Assembly: GCA_947561585.1 (NCBI GenBank)
Contig: CANNZV010001119.1
Span: 62,001 to 126,000 of the forward strand
Length of the DNA stretch: 64,000 nucleotides
Reading direction: 5' to 3'
From: Caprella mutica
Taxonomy: Eukaryota > Arthropoda > Malacostraca > Amphipoda > Caprellidae
Shown: positions 47,862 through 61,300 of the stretch, one piece after another
How positions within the stretch are numbered: position 1 is the stretch's first letter
How the letters are laid out: every line of letters starts with the position of its first letter
Position numbers and translations under genes: made by a program
Notes under the pieces: generated by a model
What the model was told of the DNA's origin: nothing
The model's database searches: none
Seen by the model: the letters and a program-made list of their open reading frames with translations, nothing else

Positions 47862-49236
47862 TAGATTGCCATGGCAATAATGAATCAATTGTTTGTACCT
47901 ACTGCTAACAAACAGAACGGATAACATGGTGTTACAGTTTAGTCTTTACAGTGATTTTATACATGATTTGTTAACTTTTCTTCCTTCTAAAATTGTCATT
48001 GGTATAATGAATCAATTGTTTGTACCTACTGCTAACAAACAGAACGGATAACATGGTGTTACAGTTTAGTCTTTACAGTGATTTTATACCTGATTTGTTA
48101 ACTTTTCTTCCTTCTAAAATTGTCATTGGTATAATGAATCAATTGTCTGTGCCTACTGCTAACAAACAGAACGGATAACATGGTGTTACAGTTTAGTCTT
48201 TACAGTGATTTTATACCTGATTTGTTAACTTTTCTTCCTTCTAAAATTGTCATTGGTATAATGAATCAATTGTTTGTACCTACTGCTAACAAACAGAACG
48301 GATAACATTGTGTTACAGTTTAGTCTTTACAGTGATTTTATACCTGATTTGTTAACTTTTCTTACTTCTAAAATTGTCATTGGTATAATGAATCAATTGT
48401 ATGTGCCTACTGCTAACAAACAGAACGGATAACATTGTGTTACAGTTTAGTCTTTACAGTGATTTTATACCTGATTTGTTAACTTTTCTTCCTTCTAAAA
48501 TTGTCATTGGTATAATGAATCAATTGTTTGTACCTACTGCTAACAAACAGAACGGATAACATTGTGTTACAGTTTAGTCTTTACAGTGATTTTATACCTG
48601 ATTTGTTAACTTTTCTTACTTCTAAAATTGTCATTGGTATAATGAATCAATTGTTTGTACCTACTGCTAACAAACAGAACGGATAACATGGTGTTACAGT
48701 TTAGTCTTTACAGTGATTTTATACCTGATTTGTTAACTTTTCTTCCTTCTAAAATTGTCATTGGTATAATGAATCAATTGTTTGTACCTACTGCTAACAA
48801 ACAGAACGGATAACATTGTGTTACAGTTTAGTCTTTACAGTGATTTTATACCTGATTTGTTAACTTTTCTTCCTTCTAAAATTGTCATTGGTATAATGAA
48901 TCAATTGTTTGTACCTACTGCTAACAAACAGAACGGATAACATGGTGTTACAGTTTAGTCTTTACAGTGATTTTATACATGATTTGTTAACTTTTCTTCC
49001 TTCTAAAATTGTCATTGGTATAATGAATCAATTGTTTGTACCTACTGCTAACAAACAGAACGGATAACATGGTGTTACAGTTTAGTCTTTACAGTGATTT
49101 TATACCTGATTTGTTAACTTTTCTTCCTTCTAAAATTGTCATTGGTATAATGAATCAATTGTTTGTACCTACTGCTAACAAACAGAACGGATAACATTGT
49201 GTTACAGTTTAGTCTTTTCAGTGATTTTATACCTGA
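47862..49236. repeat. 127-bp satellite, about 11 copies
   Basis: TGAATCAATTGTTTGTACC recurs at 47881, 48008, 48135 and 48262, exactly 127 bp apart. Units differ at few positions (ACATGGTG/ACATTGTG, TACCTGAT/TACATGAT, CTTCCTTC/CTTACTTC). Confidence 0.95.
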
Positions 49237-50385
49237 TTTGTTAACTTTTTTTCTTTGCTATAATATAACAATGTTGGTTTCAATAATTTATTTTTCTATA
49301 CTGTCGACATTAACATTATCTTTTGGATTAAATTTTAATAATTATTTTTATATTTGCGATCATGACTAGCTCAGTAGGAATTATATTATAATACTAATAT
49401 AATTATTTTCATATTTACCGTATTTAATTGTAATTTTCTAGAAATTATAACTATATTATAAAGTAGGTATATCTCTTTTATTTTCAATTGGCGACGAATA
49501 TTGTCCTATAGCACAATATTTCATTATATTATATACGTAGGTACATTTGATGTTATTTCAGAAACTAACAGCATAGGTTTCGAACTTATGTCATGTCGGA
49601 CCAATGAATATTATACATATGTATCATCATGTATATAATACATATATATTATATATACTTGGTATCATATATGCAGATTTTTTTGAAGTAATTTGTCGAT
49701 TTTAGAAAAGATCCAAATTTTGATATAACTTAACTTATCTATTTCAGAAAACTATAGATCTAAAATAATTAGGTGCTTAGTAAAAAGAACACTAAATCAT
49801 TAATGTATTCCATAGTTTGCAATCTCTACAGTAAATACTAAATAAATTGAATAATTATGATTAAGGCTCAGACATTGGAGCATTTATAAGTTAAATGCCA
49901 CTAGCGCTCATAATGCTCCAAACGCTATAAACGCCCCAAAATGCTCCATACGCTATAAACGCCCCAAAATGCTCCAAACGCCCCAAAACGCTCCAAGATT
50001 GAGTAATGTCAAATAACTGTATCATTCTTACCGGGTGGACAACTGCACTTTTAAGTGTATTTAATGGTTCATAGAGCTTAAACGTGAATGATCGAACTAA
50101 TTTCACATAGTTATCTGCCAGTGAATGTTGAGACTGTTTATTTATATAACCTTTTAAATTTATACGTTTCTTTCCCCATCCTTCATATAACCAATAATTA
50201 GTTCGTATAAATATACTTAAACTAAAAATAGATTAAAATGCGAATTTGATATTGATAGAGAGATAGCTTCAGTGAAATACCAGGGTATGTGTTTGTGTGC
50301 TATTGCCTAGGTACAGTCAAAAAAATTGTATCCGTAATTATATTTTGATAGTTAACTAATTTCAAATGTTGAAGAGAAATCATAT
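49237..50385. other. Spacer, no gene seen
   Basis: AT-rich with a short tandem stretch at 49905-50000 (listed separately) and an AT-alternating run near 49620-49665. Confidence 0.4.
49905..50000. repeat. Short degenerate repeat of GCTCCAAACGC / CGCCCCAAAATGCTCC
   Basis: Blocks of AATGCTCCAAACG, CTATAAACGCCCC and AAAATGCTCC alternate. A related motif cluster occurs at 51720-51930. Confidence 0.65.
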
Positions 50386-50629
50386 TACAGGTAGAGCTCG
50401 TACAGCGGACGATCTTTCATCTGACAAAAAATATCCGTTCTATAAGGGCCATGTAGCTCTTACAATGACATCTTTAAACTATATGGTTTAACAAATATAT
50501 TCTAAGTCAACCATTACTATCCAGTAAAGCATTGATTTAATTTGATTATATTCACTTAATGAGTGAATGTATTGTTGTTCAGTTTTTTTAATGATTTAAT
50601 TTTGATACCCTTTTCCTATACATTTTATT

Positions 50630-50643
50630 TTATTAGAAAAGTT
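50630..50643. repeat. Left 14-bp target duplication of SINE-like copy 4
   Basis: TTATTAGAAAAGTT, repeated exactly at 51065-51078. Copies A and B of the host element have a single uninterrupted equivalent here. Confidence 0.8.
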
Positions 50644-51064
50644 TTTGGATTATGGATTGTCTTTTTTCATTTGTACCATGTTTATCATTTTTTTAACGCT
50701 ACTTGCAGTTTTAGAGGATAGCGCTAGGGTTATGCTCTTCAACTACGAGGTCTTAGATTTTGTGTTAGGTAGACTAGTAGGCTTCATTTACTATCACCTC
50801 TTCATTTTCCTCTTCCATCCGTGAGTGCAGCCACCGGTGCTTGTGTTCCGTTTCGTCACATTCCTTGGTATGTGACTGTATTCACGGAGTAGCTTTACAG
50901 CATCCATGAGCATTGTCACCGACGGTGGTAAGTGACTTTGTTCATGGAGCCATGGACTTTCCTCTCTGACTGCTTCTTCTAGTCCCTTGTATTTAATTTC
51001 CTTTTGACGTCAGCGATACGGCCTTTGGTTCCGAAGCAGACGTTAAACCCCCTAATAAAATAAA
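50644..51064 (-). mobile_element. SINE-like dispersed repeat, copy 4, with target duplication
   Basis: On the minus strand it starts near GGGGGTTTAACGTCTGCTTC and contains AACCAAAGGCCGTATCGCTG, AGAAGCAGTCAGAGAGG, CTCATGGATGCTGTAAAGC, GTTGAAGAGCATAACCC, TCTAAAACTGCAAGTAGCG, and a tail with AAAAAAGACAATCCATAATCC. It is inserted in copy C with a perfect 14-bp duplication, as expected for LINE-driven retrotransposition. No coding frame. Confidence 0.75.
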
Positions 51065-51078
51065 TTATTAGAAAAGTT
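51065..51078. repeat. Right 14-bp target duplication of SINE-like copy 4
   Basis: TTATTAGAAAAGTT, identical to 50630-50643. Confidence 0.8.
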
Positions 51079-51234
51079 CTATAAAAATAAAAATTAAAAA
51101 GAGGTGTAACTATTCTAATATTAACCCTAGATTTTCACGTAATTCATATCTATTTAGCTGCTAATATCTTTGTTTTATTTTACATACCTTATTTTTTCGT
51201 ACATTTGTTTGAGTAAGTAAATGCTGGGTTGAAT

Positions 51235-53445
51235 GTTTTGCAAGGCGTAGTGAAGAAAACAGACTGAAATATTTCCCAAATTGACTCCCTAAGATCAGTA
51301 AGATGTTTCCCGCTATGCTAGTGCTCCTGTTACTTCCACAGAAATAGAGATTATTTTTCTATTGAAATATTTGGTCTCATATAGACGACTAAGTGTCAAA
51401 AAAATGTTAAGGAAGTAATGGTTTTATCTTGTTAATATGGGTTTACTTTCACATTCTTACCAAACTTCAACAACATGTGATGCTAGAATTTTCTGTAACA
51501 TAATAGTCTCAATATAGATTCCAATTATTATATGTACTGTATACGCTCGTTTTGGTTTCAACATTTATTGTTCTTTTTCTTATGTTTTTCTTATTGCACA
51601 ATACTTTTGAACCTTACATATTTACATAATGAATTTTCAAAATGAATTATTTATGGATAAAAATTAAAGATAATTCTTGTGTATATTACTTTGATAAGTA
51701 ACACGCTTTTTCTTTCGGTGCATCAAACACTCCAAAACTGCCTCAAATGCACCAATAACTGCCCCCATAAGCACTGATAAGTGCTCCAATAAGAGCTCTA
51801 AATGCTCCGATAAGTGCCCCAAATGCCCCGATAAATGCTCCAAATGCTCTTTTCTATCGCTCCTACTGCACATTTATAGCGCTACAAATGCTCGTTTTAA
51901 CCGCTACTACTGCTCTTTTTTAAGTGCTCCAATGTCCTAGTTCTAATTATGATGCATGATAAATATTGAAATAGATTTGGGTATAGATCAGTAATATCTC
52001 TCTAATCATCAATGTTATCAGGTTGATATTACATAGTTATTAACTTACTCTGTCTGATTTATTTGGTACTTAAAAAATATATTAGTGTGATTAATTAATG
52101 TGATTAATACTTTCATTCAAATGACTTGCTTTTCATTGAGAGCAACAATTTAAAGATAGGTACTAGTAATTAGTGAATTATTGTAGGTTGGTTAAGCATT
52201 AGAGCTTTTATCATAATTCATTTTTAGTGAAGAAATGATTACTGTAGTGCTAATTTTGTTTGCTTTAATTTGTACAATCGCCAGCGGGTTTTGTAGTAAC
52301 CAAACTAATGAAATTACTCTACATAACTATAAAATATAATATTGATATTCTATCAAAAATATTATAGGTCTCCGAACTACCGACTTATGTATTATTTTTT
52401 ACAGCTTGGAAGAGGGACGTCCGAATGCAGAAAGATATGTGAATCTTCTTTCAGAAAGGTAGAAGATTAAGCTACCAGATGGTATTATGGGGGAAAAAAT
52501 AAACGAGGTCACTTTGAATTTTATTAGCAAAAACCGTGGAGTTTTCAGTCAATATTTTGAGATTTGAGAACCTCCCACACGTAGTAAGAAGAAAGATGCC
52601 AATTAGTGAATAGTAAATGGCTACATAGATACCAATTAGTGATTTTTTGAATATTCAAAAACAATTCCAGTTAAATAATGTCTAATACGAAATTTTCCTT
52701 TCGATTAAAGTTTTAACATTAAGCCAGTAATAACAATATCACATGTATTTTAATTTCTTAAGCAATTCTTTCAAAAAGTATTATACCTTTAAACAGTAAT
52801 TAGGAATAATTCCTTCGATCAAACTATTTTGCATCGCAAGCCTTACGAAATATGGAGAAAAAGATGGAAAAGTTTTAACTGTATCATTGCAGGTTCCATG
52901 ATTTTTTGCGGCAATTGTATTGTCAAATTTTCCACAGCTTTGAGAGTTAGAATAGTTTGGTTTGTTATACTTAAATATTCATTAATGAGTGCTAAGATAT
53001 AAACCACGATATTTCATCGTATTTAATTTTCAATCTTGCTTTTGTTATGATATTTAAAATAGGTCAATCATGATTCATGACACACTTTATACAAGTTTGG
53101 GCTTGGGACTACATCCGCACAGAACAGATGCAACAGATTGACCAATGCGGATCGAAAGGCAACTGCACCAAACATTTCATGTGTATATTATATGCAAGAA
53201 TTTAATCATGGGACATAGAAAACAATATTTTATAAACAAATGGGCAATGGTTAGTAGGCAAAAAATGAAGAATGAACTTTCCAGTTCTTTTGAACTATTT
53301 ATTCATTCAAAACTTTAATATCAAAGCTCAAAAGCCATTGAAAAGATCAAGGTCAGGAAGATATTCAACAACAATTCTAGTAGAGAAAAGAAACATGCCG
53401 AAAAATACTGGTTTTCACAAAATTCTTTTTATTTTCTACCTTGTC
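51235..53445. other. Spacer, no gene supported
   Basis: AT-rich with only short frames. A GCTCC motif cluster is at 51720-51930. No coding, RNA or element boundary could be supported. Confidence 0.4.
51720..51930. repeat. Degenerate AAATGCTCCGATAAGTGCCCC repeat
   Basis: Irregular 14-16-bp steps of TGCTCC, TGCCCC and GATAA blocks, similar in content to 49905-50000. The minus frame reads HLEHLSGHLGHL-type low-complexity protein and is not treated as a gene. Confidence 0.6.
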
Positions 53446-53800
53446 AGTTTTTAACGCTACTTGCAGTTTTAGAGGACATTTATGCTCTTCAACTAGGAGA
53501 TCAGATTTTTTTAGTAGACTTAATTTACTATCACCTCTTCATTTTCCTCTTCCATCCTTAGGTAAGGGTATTCATCGGTGCTTGTCTCACTTTTACGTCA
53601 CATTACTTGGTAAGTGACTTAATTCATCGGGTAGCCTATCTGCATCCATGAGCATAGTCATTGACTGGTGGTTGGTAACTGTATATGGAGTTACTTTTTT
53701 CTCTGACTGCTTCTTAGAGTCCATTGTAATTTATTATCCTTTAACGTGGTAATATAACCTTGGGTTCAGACACAGACGTTAAACCCTTGACTAAATTTAT
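53446..53800 (-). mobile_element. SINE-like dispersed repeat, copy 5
   Basis: Plus-strand blocks TTTTAACGCTACTTGCAG, CTATCACCTCTTCATTTTCC, GCATCCATGAGCATAGTCAT, CTGACTGCTTCTTAGAGTCC and ACAGACGTTAAACCC are the reverse of copies 1-3 and match copy 4 in order. The A-rich tail is shorter than in copy 4. Confidence 0.65.
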
Positions 53801-55329
53801 TAATTAAATCGCATGATCCTTCGATTCATGAATTACCTTTAAAGATTTATTATTTATTTATACCCTTTATTCTGCAATTTTGTAAAAAGAAGAAAGGACT
53901 TCCGAGAATGGGAATTTGGATGTAAACTTCTATTCTCTGACCTGGATAGACGAGTTTGCTCCATTGGTATATTCGCAATAGATTTTTTTATGGGATATTC
54001 TTTTTGCAGGCAATCAGAGGAGTTCTAATTTTAACAACTTAAGATTCATGTAAATATTATATGAAACCTAAAACTTTTAGTGTTCATTTGTTAGTGTAAC
54101 GTTTCTTTGTTGGTTTAAAACTAATTTGAGTTTTTTTATGACTTGTCAAAAACACGGCATTTATCATAAATTTATAATTATTTACAGTTCTATCTTTCAC
54201 TACCAGTAAAGCTACCCTCGTTAGTATATTAGTCTTATTTTGAATTTAATTCAAATTTAATATCCAAATCAAATTGTTCGCTGAATGATTAACTATTTAC
54301 TGGAGTAACTCGAGGTTTAATTCAGCAAAATAATTTTGGAAATCTCCAGGAGGCAATTTATGGTGAATCGAAATCGAAGATTCAGATCTGAAAGGCATAA
54401 GCATTTGCAACAAATAGGATAAAGAATCAATTTATTTAATAAACGCATTACAAATCAAATTAAATTCAAAAGCGTTCAAATGATGTAATAAAGATTTTTA
54501 CAGGTAATATATAACTCTAGTAATAGTTATAAAAATCAAGTTATATACAGAAGTTCCTATATAAATTCGCTATTCATAATAAGTATATAAAGATATATGT
54601 ATATAGATCAATGAATCCTATGAATGTTGGTTTACGGGAATACGTAAATATGGAACAAACATTTAAAACAAACTAAATATAAATTTAATTATAAAAATGA
54701 ATTAATGAACGGATTCAAAATAAAAAATAAAGTTGTATATATCTAAACTAATACCATCGCATATTGAAAAAAAAAATAAACACTGGTTTTGTTTTTCCAC
54801 TTTATTATATGCATTTATTTATCAATAGACTTTTTAAATTAAATCAATACTATTTAAATTAATTTGAAAGTGTTGCTGGACGACCAGTTCATATGGTATC
54901 ACCTGATTTGGTCCTCCAGCAAAAATTAATATGTCGCACGTGAGTTTATTTCAAGAGGCAGACCTGCACTAGACCTCAGCAGCAGTACACACAGTTACAA
55001 GGCTCACTTTACTAATTGGAAAGTAGGGTGAAAAGCGATATCTTCGTTTACTGCCACATCACCGACCATTAACGAATTATGAGGAACCGCTACTAAACTT
55101 GCTCTTTTCATCGTATCACTTCTAAGGTCGCTACCATGCACCTGATATTTCACTTCCTAAAATGTTAATGGCTGGTTTTAACATTGGAATGGAGTGAGAA
55201 AAGAAGAGGGGTTGGGGAGGCGATGGAGGGAGTCTGGAGATCAGGATGGAAGCTGCGACCAAGGAGTTTGTTTTAAGGTGAGCCGTATGGACAATCGGTT
55301 AAAATCTAGCAACCCTTTCATATGCAATA
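53801..55329. other. Spacer with a hairpin and GC-richer patch
   Basis: Mostly AT-rich. TTGCTGGACGACCA and TGGTCCTCCAGCAA at about 54872-54920 form an inverted pair (13 of 14). A GC-richer, G-rich patch lies at about 55171-55310. No gene is supported. Confidence 0.4.
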
Positions 55330-58300
55330 GGTTTAAAAGAACATTGATTTAAAAGAACATTGGTTTAAAAGAACATTGATTTAAAAGAACATTGGTTTAA
55401 AAGAACATTGGTTTAAAAGAACATTGATTTAAAAGAACATTGATTAAAAAGAACATTGATTAAAAAGAACATTGGTTTAAAAGAACATTGATTTAAAAGA
55501 ACATTGGTTTAAAAGAACATTGATTTAAAAGAACATTGGTTTAAAAGAACATTGGTTTAAAAGAACATTGATTTAAAAGAACATTGATTTAAAAGAACAT
55601 TGATTAAAAAGAACATTGATTAAAAAGAACATTGATTTAAAAGAACATTGGTTTGAAAGAACATTGATTTAAAAGAACATTGGTTTGAAAGAACATTGAT
55701 TTAAAAGAACATTGATTTAAAAGAACATTGATTTAAAAGAACATTGGTTTAAAAGAACATTGATTTAAAAGAACATTGGTTTAAAAGAACATTGATTTAA
55801 AAGAACATTGGTTTGAAAGAACATTGATTTAAAAGAACATTGGTTTAAAAGAACATTGATTAAAAAGAACATTGGTTTAAAAGAACATTGATTTAAAAGA
55901 ACATTGGTTTAAAAGAACATTGATTTAAAAGAACATTGGTTTAAAAGAACATTGATTTAAAAGAACATTGGTTTAAAAGAACATTGGTTTAAAAGAACAT
56001 TGATTTAAAAGAACATTGATTTAAAAGAACATTGATTAAAAAGAACATTGATTAAAAAGAACATTGATTTAAAAGAACATTGGTTTGAAAGAACATTGAT
56101 TTAAAAGAACATTGGTTTAAAAGAACATTGATTTAAAAGAACATTGATTTAAAAGAACATTGATTAAAAAGAACATTGATTAAAAAGAACATTGATTTAA
56201 AAGAACATTGGTTTAAAAGAACATTGATTTAAAAGAACATTGGTTTAAAAGAACATTGATTTAAAAGAACATTGGTTTAAAAGAACATTGATTTAAAAGA
56301 ACATTGGTTTAAAAGAACATTGGTTTAAAAGAACATTGATTTAAAAGAACATTGATTTAAAAGAACATTGATTTAAAAGAACATTGATTAAAAAGAACAT
56401 TGATTAAAAAGAACATTGATTTAAAAGAACATTGATTTAAAAGAACATTGATTTAAAAGAACATTGATTTAAAAGAACATTGATTTAAAAGAACATTGAT
56501 TTAAAAGAACATTGATTAAAAAGAACATTGATTAAAAAGAACATTGATTTAAAAGAACATTGGTTTAAAAGAACATTGATTTAAAAGAACATTGATTTAA
56601 AAGAACATTGATTTAAAAGAACATTGATTAAAAAGAACATTGATTAAAAAGAACATTGATTTAAAAGAACATTGGTTTAAAAGAACATTGATTTAAAAGA
56701 ACATTGATTATAAAGAACATTGATTAAAAAGAACATTGGTTTAAAAGAACATTGATTAAAAAGAACATTGATTTAAAAGAACATTGATTTAAAAGAACAT
56801 TGGTTTAAAAGAACATTGATTAAAAAGAACATTGATTTAAAAGAACATTGATTTAAAAGAACATTGGTTTAAAAGAACATTGATTATAAAGAACATTGAT
56901 TAAAAAGAACCTTGATTTAAAAGAACATTGGTTTAAAAGAACATTGATTTAAAAGAACATTGATTTAAAAGAACATTGATTTAAAAAAACATTGATTAAA
57001 AAGAACATTGATTTAAAAGAACATTGATTAAAAAGAACATTGATTAAAAAGAACATTGATTATAAAGAACATTGATTAAAAAGAACATTGATTTAAAAGA
57101 ACATTGGTTTAAAAGAACATTGATTTAAAAGAACATTGATTTAAAAGAACATTGATTTAAAAGAACATTGATTAAAAAGAACATTGATTTAAAAGAACAT
57201 TGATTAAAAAGAACATTGATTAAAAAGAACATTGATTTAAAAGAACATTGATTTAAAAGAACATTGATTTAAAAGAACATTGATTTAAAAGAACATTGAT
57301 TAAAAAGAACATTGATTTAAAAGAACATTGATTTAAAAGAACATTGATTAAAAAGAACATTGATTTAAAAGAACATTGATTAAAAAGAACATTGATTAAA
57401 AAGAACATTGATTTAAAAGAACATTGGTTTAAAAGAACATTGATTTAAAAGAACATTGATTTAAAAGAACATTGATTTAAAAGAACATTGGTTTAAAAGA
57501 ACATTGATTTAAAAGAACATTGATTTAAAAGAACATTGATTAAAAAGAACATTGGTTTAAAAGAACATTGATTAAAAAGAACATTGATTTAAAAGAACAT
57601 TGATTTAAAAGAACATTGGTTTAAAAGAACATTGGTTTAAAAGAACATTGGTTTAAAAGAACATTGATTTAAAAGAACATTGATTTAAAAGAACATTGAT
57701 TTAAAAGAACATTGATTAAAAAGAACATTGATTTAAAAGAACATTGATTTAAAAGAACATTGATTTAAAAGAACATTGATTTAAAAGAACATTGATTTAA
57801 AAGAACATTGATTAAAAAGAACATTGATTAAAAAGAACATTGATTTAAAAGAACATTGGTTTAAAAGAACATTGATTTAAAAGAACATTGATTTAAAAGA
57901 ACATTGATTTAAAAGAACATTGATTAAAAAGAACATTGATTAAAAAGAACATTGATTTAAAAGAACATTGGTTTAAAAGAACATTGATTTAAAAGAACAT
58001 TGATTTAAAAGAACATTGATTAAAAAGAACATTGGTTTAAAAGAACATTGATTAAAAAGAACATTGATTTAAAAGAACATTGGTTTAAAAGAACATTGAT
58101 TAAAAAGAACATTGATTTAAAAGAACATTGATTTAAAAGAACATTGGTTTAAAAGAACATTGATTATAAAGAACATTGATTAAAAAGAACATTGATTTAA
58201 AAGAACATTGGTTTAAAAGAACATTGATTTAAAAGAACATTGATTTAAAAGAACATTGATTTAAAAGAACATTGATTAAAAAGAACATTGATTTAAAAGA

Positions 58301-61300
58301 ACATTGATTAAAAAGAACATTGATTAAAAAGAACATTGATTTAAAAGAACATTGGTTTAAAAGAACATTGATTTAAAAGAACATTGATTTAAAAGAACAT
58401 TGATTTAAAAGAACATTGATTAAAAAGAACATTGATTTAAAAGAACATTGATTTAAAAGAACATTGATTAAAAAGAACATTGATTTAAAAGAACATTGAT
58501 TAAAAAGAACATTGATTAAAAAGAACATTGATTTAAAAGAACATTGGTTTAAAAGAACATTGATTTAAAAGAACATTGATTTAAAAGAACATTGATTTAA
58601 AAGAACATTGATTTAAAAGAACATTGATTTAAAAGAACATTGATTTAAAAGAACATTGGTTTAAAAGAACATTGGTTTAAAAGAACATTGATTAAAATGA
58701 ACATTGATTTGAAAGAACATTGGTTTAAAAGAACATTGATTTAAAAGAACATTGATTTAAAAGAACATTGATTTAAAAGAACATTGATTAAAAAGAACAT
58801 TGATTTAAAAGAACATTGATTAAAAGAACATTGATTAAAAAGAACATTGATTTAAAAGAACATTGGTTTAAAAGAACATTGATTTAAAAGAACATTGATT
58901 TAAAAGAACATTGATTAAAAAGAACATTGGTTTAAAAGAACATTGATTAAAAAGAACATTGATTTAAAAGAACATTGGTTTAAAAGAACATTGATTATAA
59001 AGAACATTGATTATAAAGAACATTGATTTAAAAGAACATTGATTTAAAAGAACATTGGTTTAAAAGAACATTGATTATAAAGAACATTGATTAAAAAGAA
59101 CATTGATTTAAAAGAACATTGATTAAAAAGAACATTGATTAAAAAGAACATTGATTTAAAAGAACATTGGTTTAAAAGAACATTGATTTAAAAGAACATT
59201 GATTTAAAAGAACATTGATTAAAAAGAACATTGGTTTAAAAGAACATTGATTAAAAAGAACATTGATTTAAAAGAACATTGGTTTAAAAGAACATTGATT
59301 ATAAAGAACATTGATTAAAAAGAACATTGATTTAAAAGAACATTGATTTAAAAGAACATGGGTTTAAAAGAACATTGATTTAAAAGAACATTGATTTAAA
59401 AGAACATTGATTAAAAAGAACATTGATTTAAAAGAACATTGATTAAAAAGAACATTGATTAAAAAGAACATTGATTTAAAAGAACATTGGTTTAAAAGAA
59501 CATTGATTTAAAAGAACATTGATTTAAAAGAACATTGATTTAAAAGAACATTGATTAAAAAGAACATTGATTTAAAACAACATTGATTTAAAAGAACATT
59601 GATTAAAAAGAACATTGATTTAAAAGAACATTGATTAAAAAGAACATTGATTAAAAAGAACATTGATTTAAAAGAACATTGATTTAAAAGAACATTGAAT
59701 AAAAAGAACATTGATTAAAAAGAACATTGATTTAAAAGAACATTGGTTTAAAAGAACATTGATTTAAAAGAACATTGATTATAAAGAACATTGATTAAAA
59801 AGAACATTGGTTTAAAAGAACATTGATTAAAAAGAACATTGATTTAAAAGAACATTGATTTAAAAGAACATTGGTTCAAAAGAACATTGATTAAAAAGAA
59901 CATTGATTTAAAAGAACATTGATTTAAAAGAACATTGGTTCAAAAGAACATTGATTAAAAAGAACATTGATTTAAAAGAACATTGATTTAAAAGAACATT
60001 GGTTTAAAAGAACATTGATTATAAAGAACATTGATTAAAAAGAACATTGATTTAAAAGAACATTGGTTTAAAAGAACATTGATTTAAAAGAACATTGATT
60101 TAAAAGAACATTGATTTAAAAAAACATTGATTAAAAAGAACATTGATTTAAAAGAACATTGATTAAAAAGAACATTGATTAAAAAGAACATTGATTTAAA
60201 AGAACATTGGTTTAAAAGAACATTGATTTAAAAGAACATTGATTTAAAAGAACATTGATTTAAAAGAACATTGATTAAAAAGAACATTGATTTAAAAGAA
60301 CATTGATTTAAAAGAACATTGATTAAAAAGAACATTGATTTAAAAGAACATTGATTAAAAAGAACATTGATTAAAAAGAACATTGATTTAAAAGAACATT
60401 GGTTTAAAAGAACATTGATTTAAAAGAACATTGATTTAAAAGAACATTGATTTAAAAGAACATTGGTTTAAAAGAACATTGATTTAAAAGAACATTGATT
60501 TAAAAGAACATTGATTAAAAAGAACATTGGTTTAAAAGAACATTGATTAAAAAGAACATTGATTTAAAAGAACATTGATTTAAAAGAACATTGGTTTAAA
60601 AGAACATTGATTAAAAAGAACATTGATTTAAAAGAACATTGATTTAAAAGAACATTGGTTTAAAAGAACATTGATTATAAAGAACATTGATTAAAAAGAA
60701 CATTGATTTAAAAGAACATTGGTTTAAAAGAACATTGATTTAAAAGAACATTGATTTAAAAGAACATTGATTTAAAAGAACATTGATTAAAAAGAACATT
60801 GATTTAAAAGAACATTGATTAAAAAGAACATTGATTAAAAAGAACATTGATTTAAAAAAACATTGGTTTAAAAGAACATTGATTTAAAAGAACATTGATT
60901 TAAAAGAACATTGATTAAAAAGAACATTGGTTTAAAAGAACATTGATTAAAAAGAACATTGATTTAAAAGAACATTGGTTTAAAAGAACATTGATTATAA
61001 AGAACATTGATTTAAAAGAACATTGATTTAAAAGAACATTGGTTTAAAAGAACATTGATTATAAAGAACATTGATTAAAAAGAACATTGATTTAAAAGAA
61101 CATTGATTAAAAAGAACATTGATTAAAAAGAACATTGATTTAAAAGAACATTGGTTTAAAAGAACATTGATTTAAAAGAACATTGATTTAAAAGAACATT
61201 GATTAAAAAGAACATTGGTTTAAAAGAACATTGATTAAAAAGAACATTGATTTAAAAGAACATTGGTTTAAAAGAACATTGATTATAAAGAACATTGATT

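Larger units (their letters stand above)
50386..51234 (+). mobile_element. MITE-like CAGGTA element, copy C, interrupted
   Basis: ACAGGTAGAGCTCGTACAGC and GGACGATCTTTCATC match the start of copy A. The body resumes after an insertion (50644-51064) with AAAAAGAGGTGTAACTATTC and CATACCTTATTTTTTCGTAC. The right terminus is not found. Confidence 0.6.

Noticed and set aside
59508..59711. Repeat peptide frame NQCSFKSMFFL (also at 62579-62782)
   Set aside because: Three 16-bp units make 48 bp, so a frame stays open by chance; useful only as a marker of the 3071-bp duplication.
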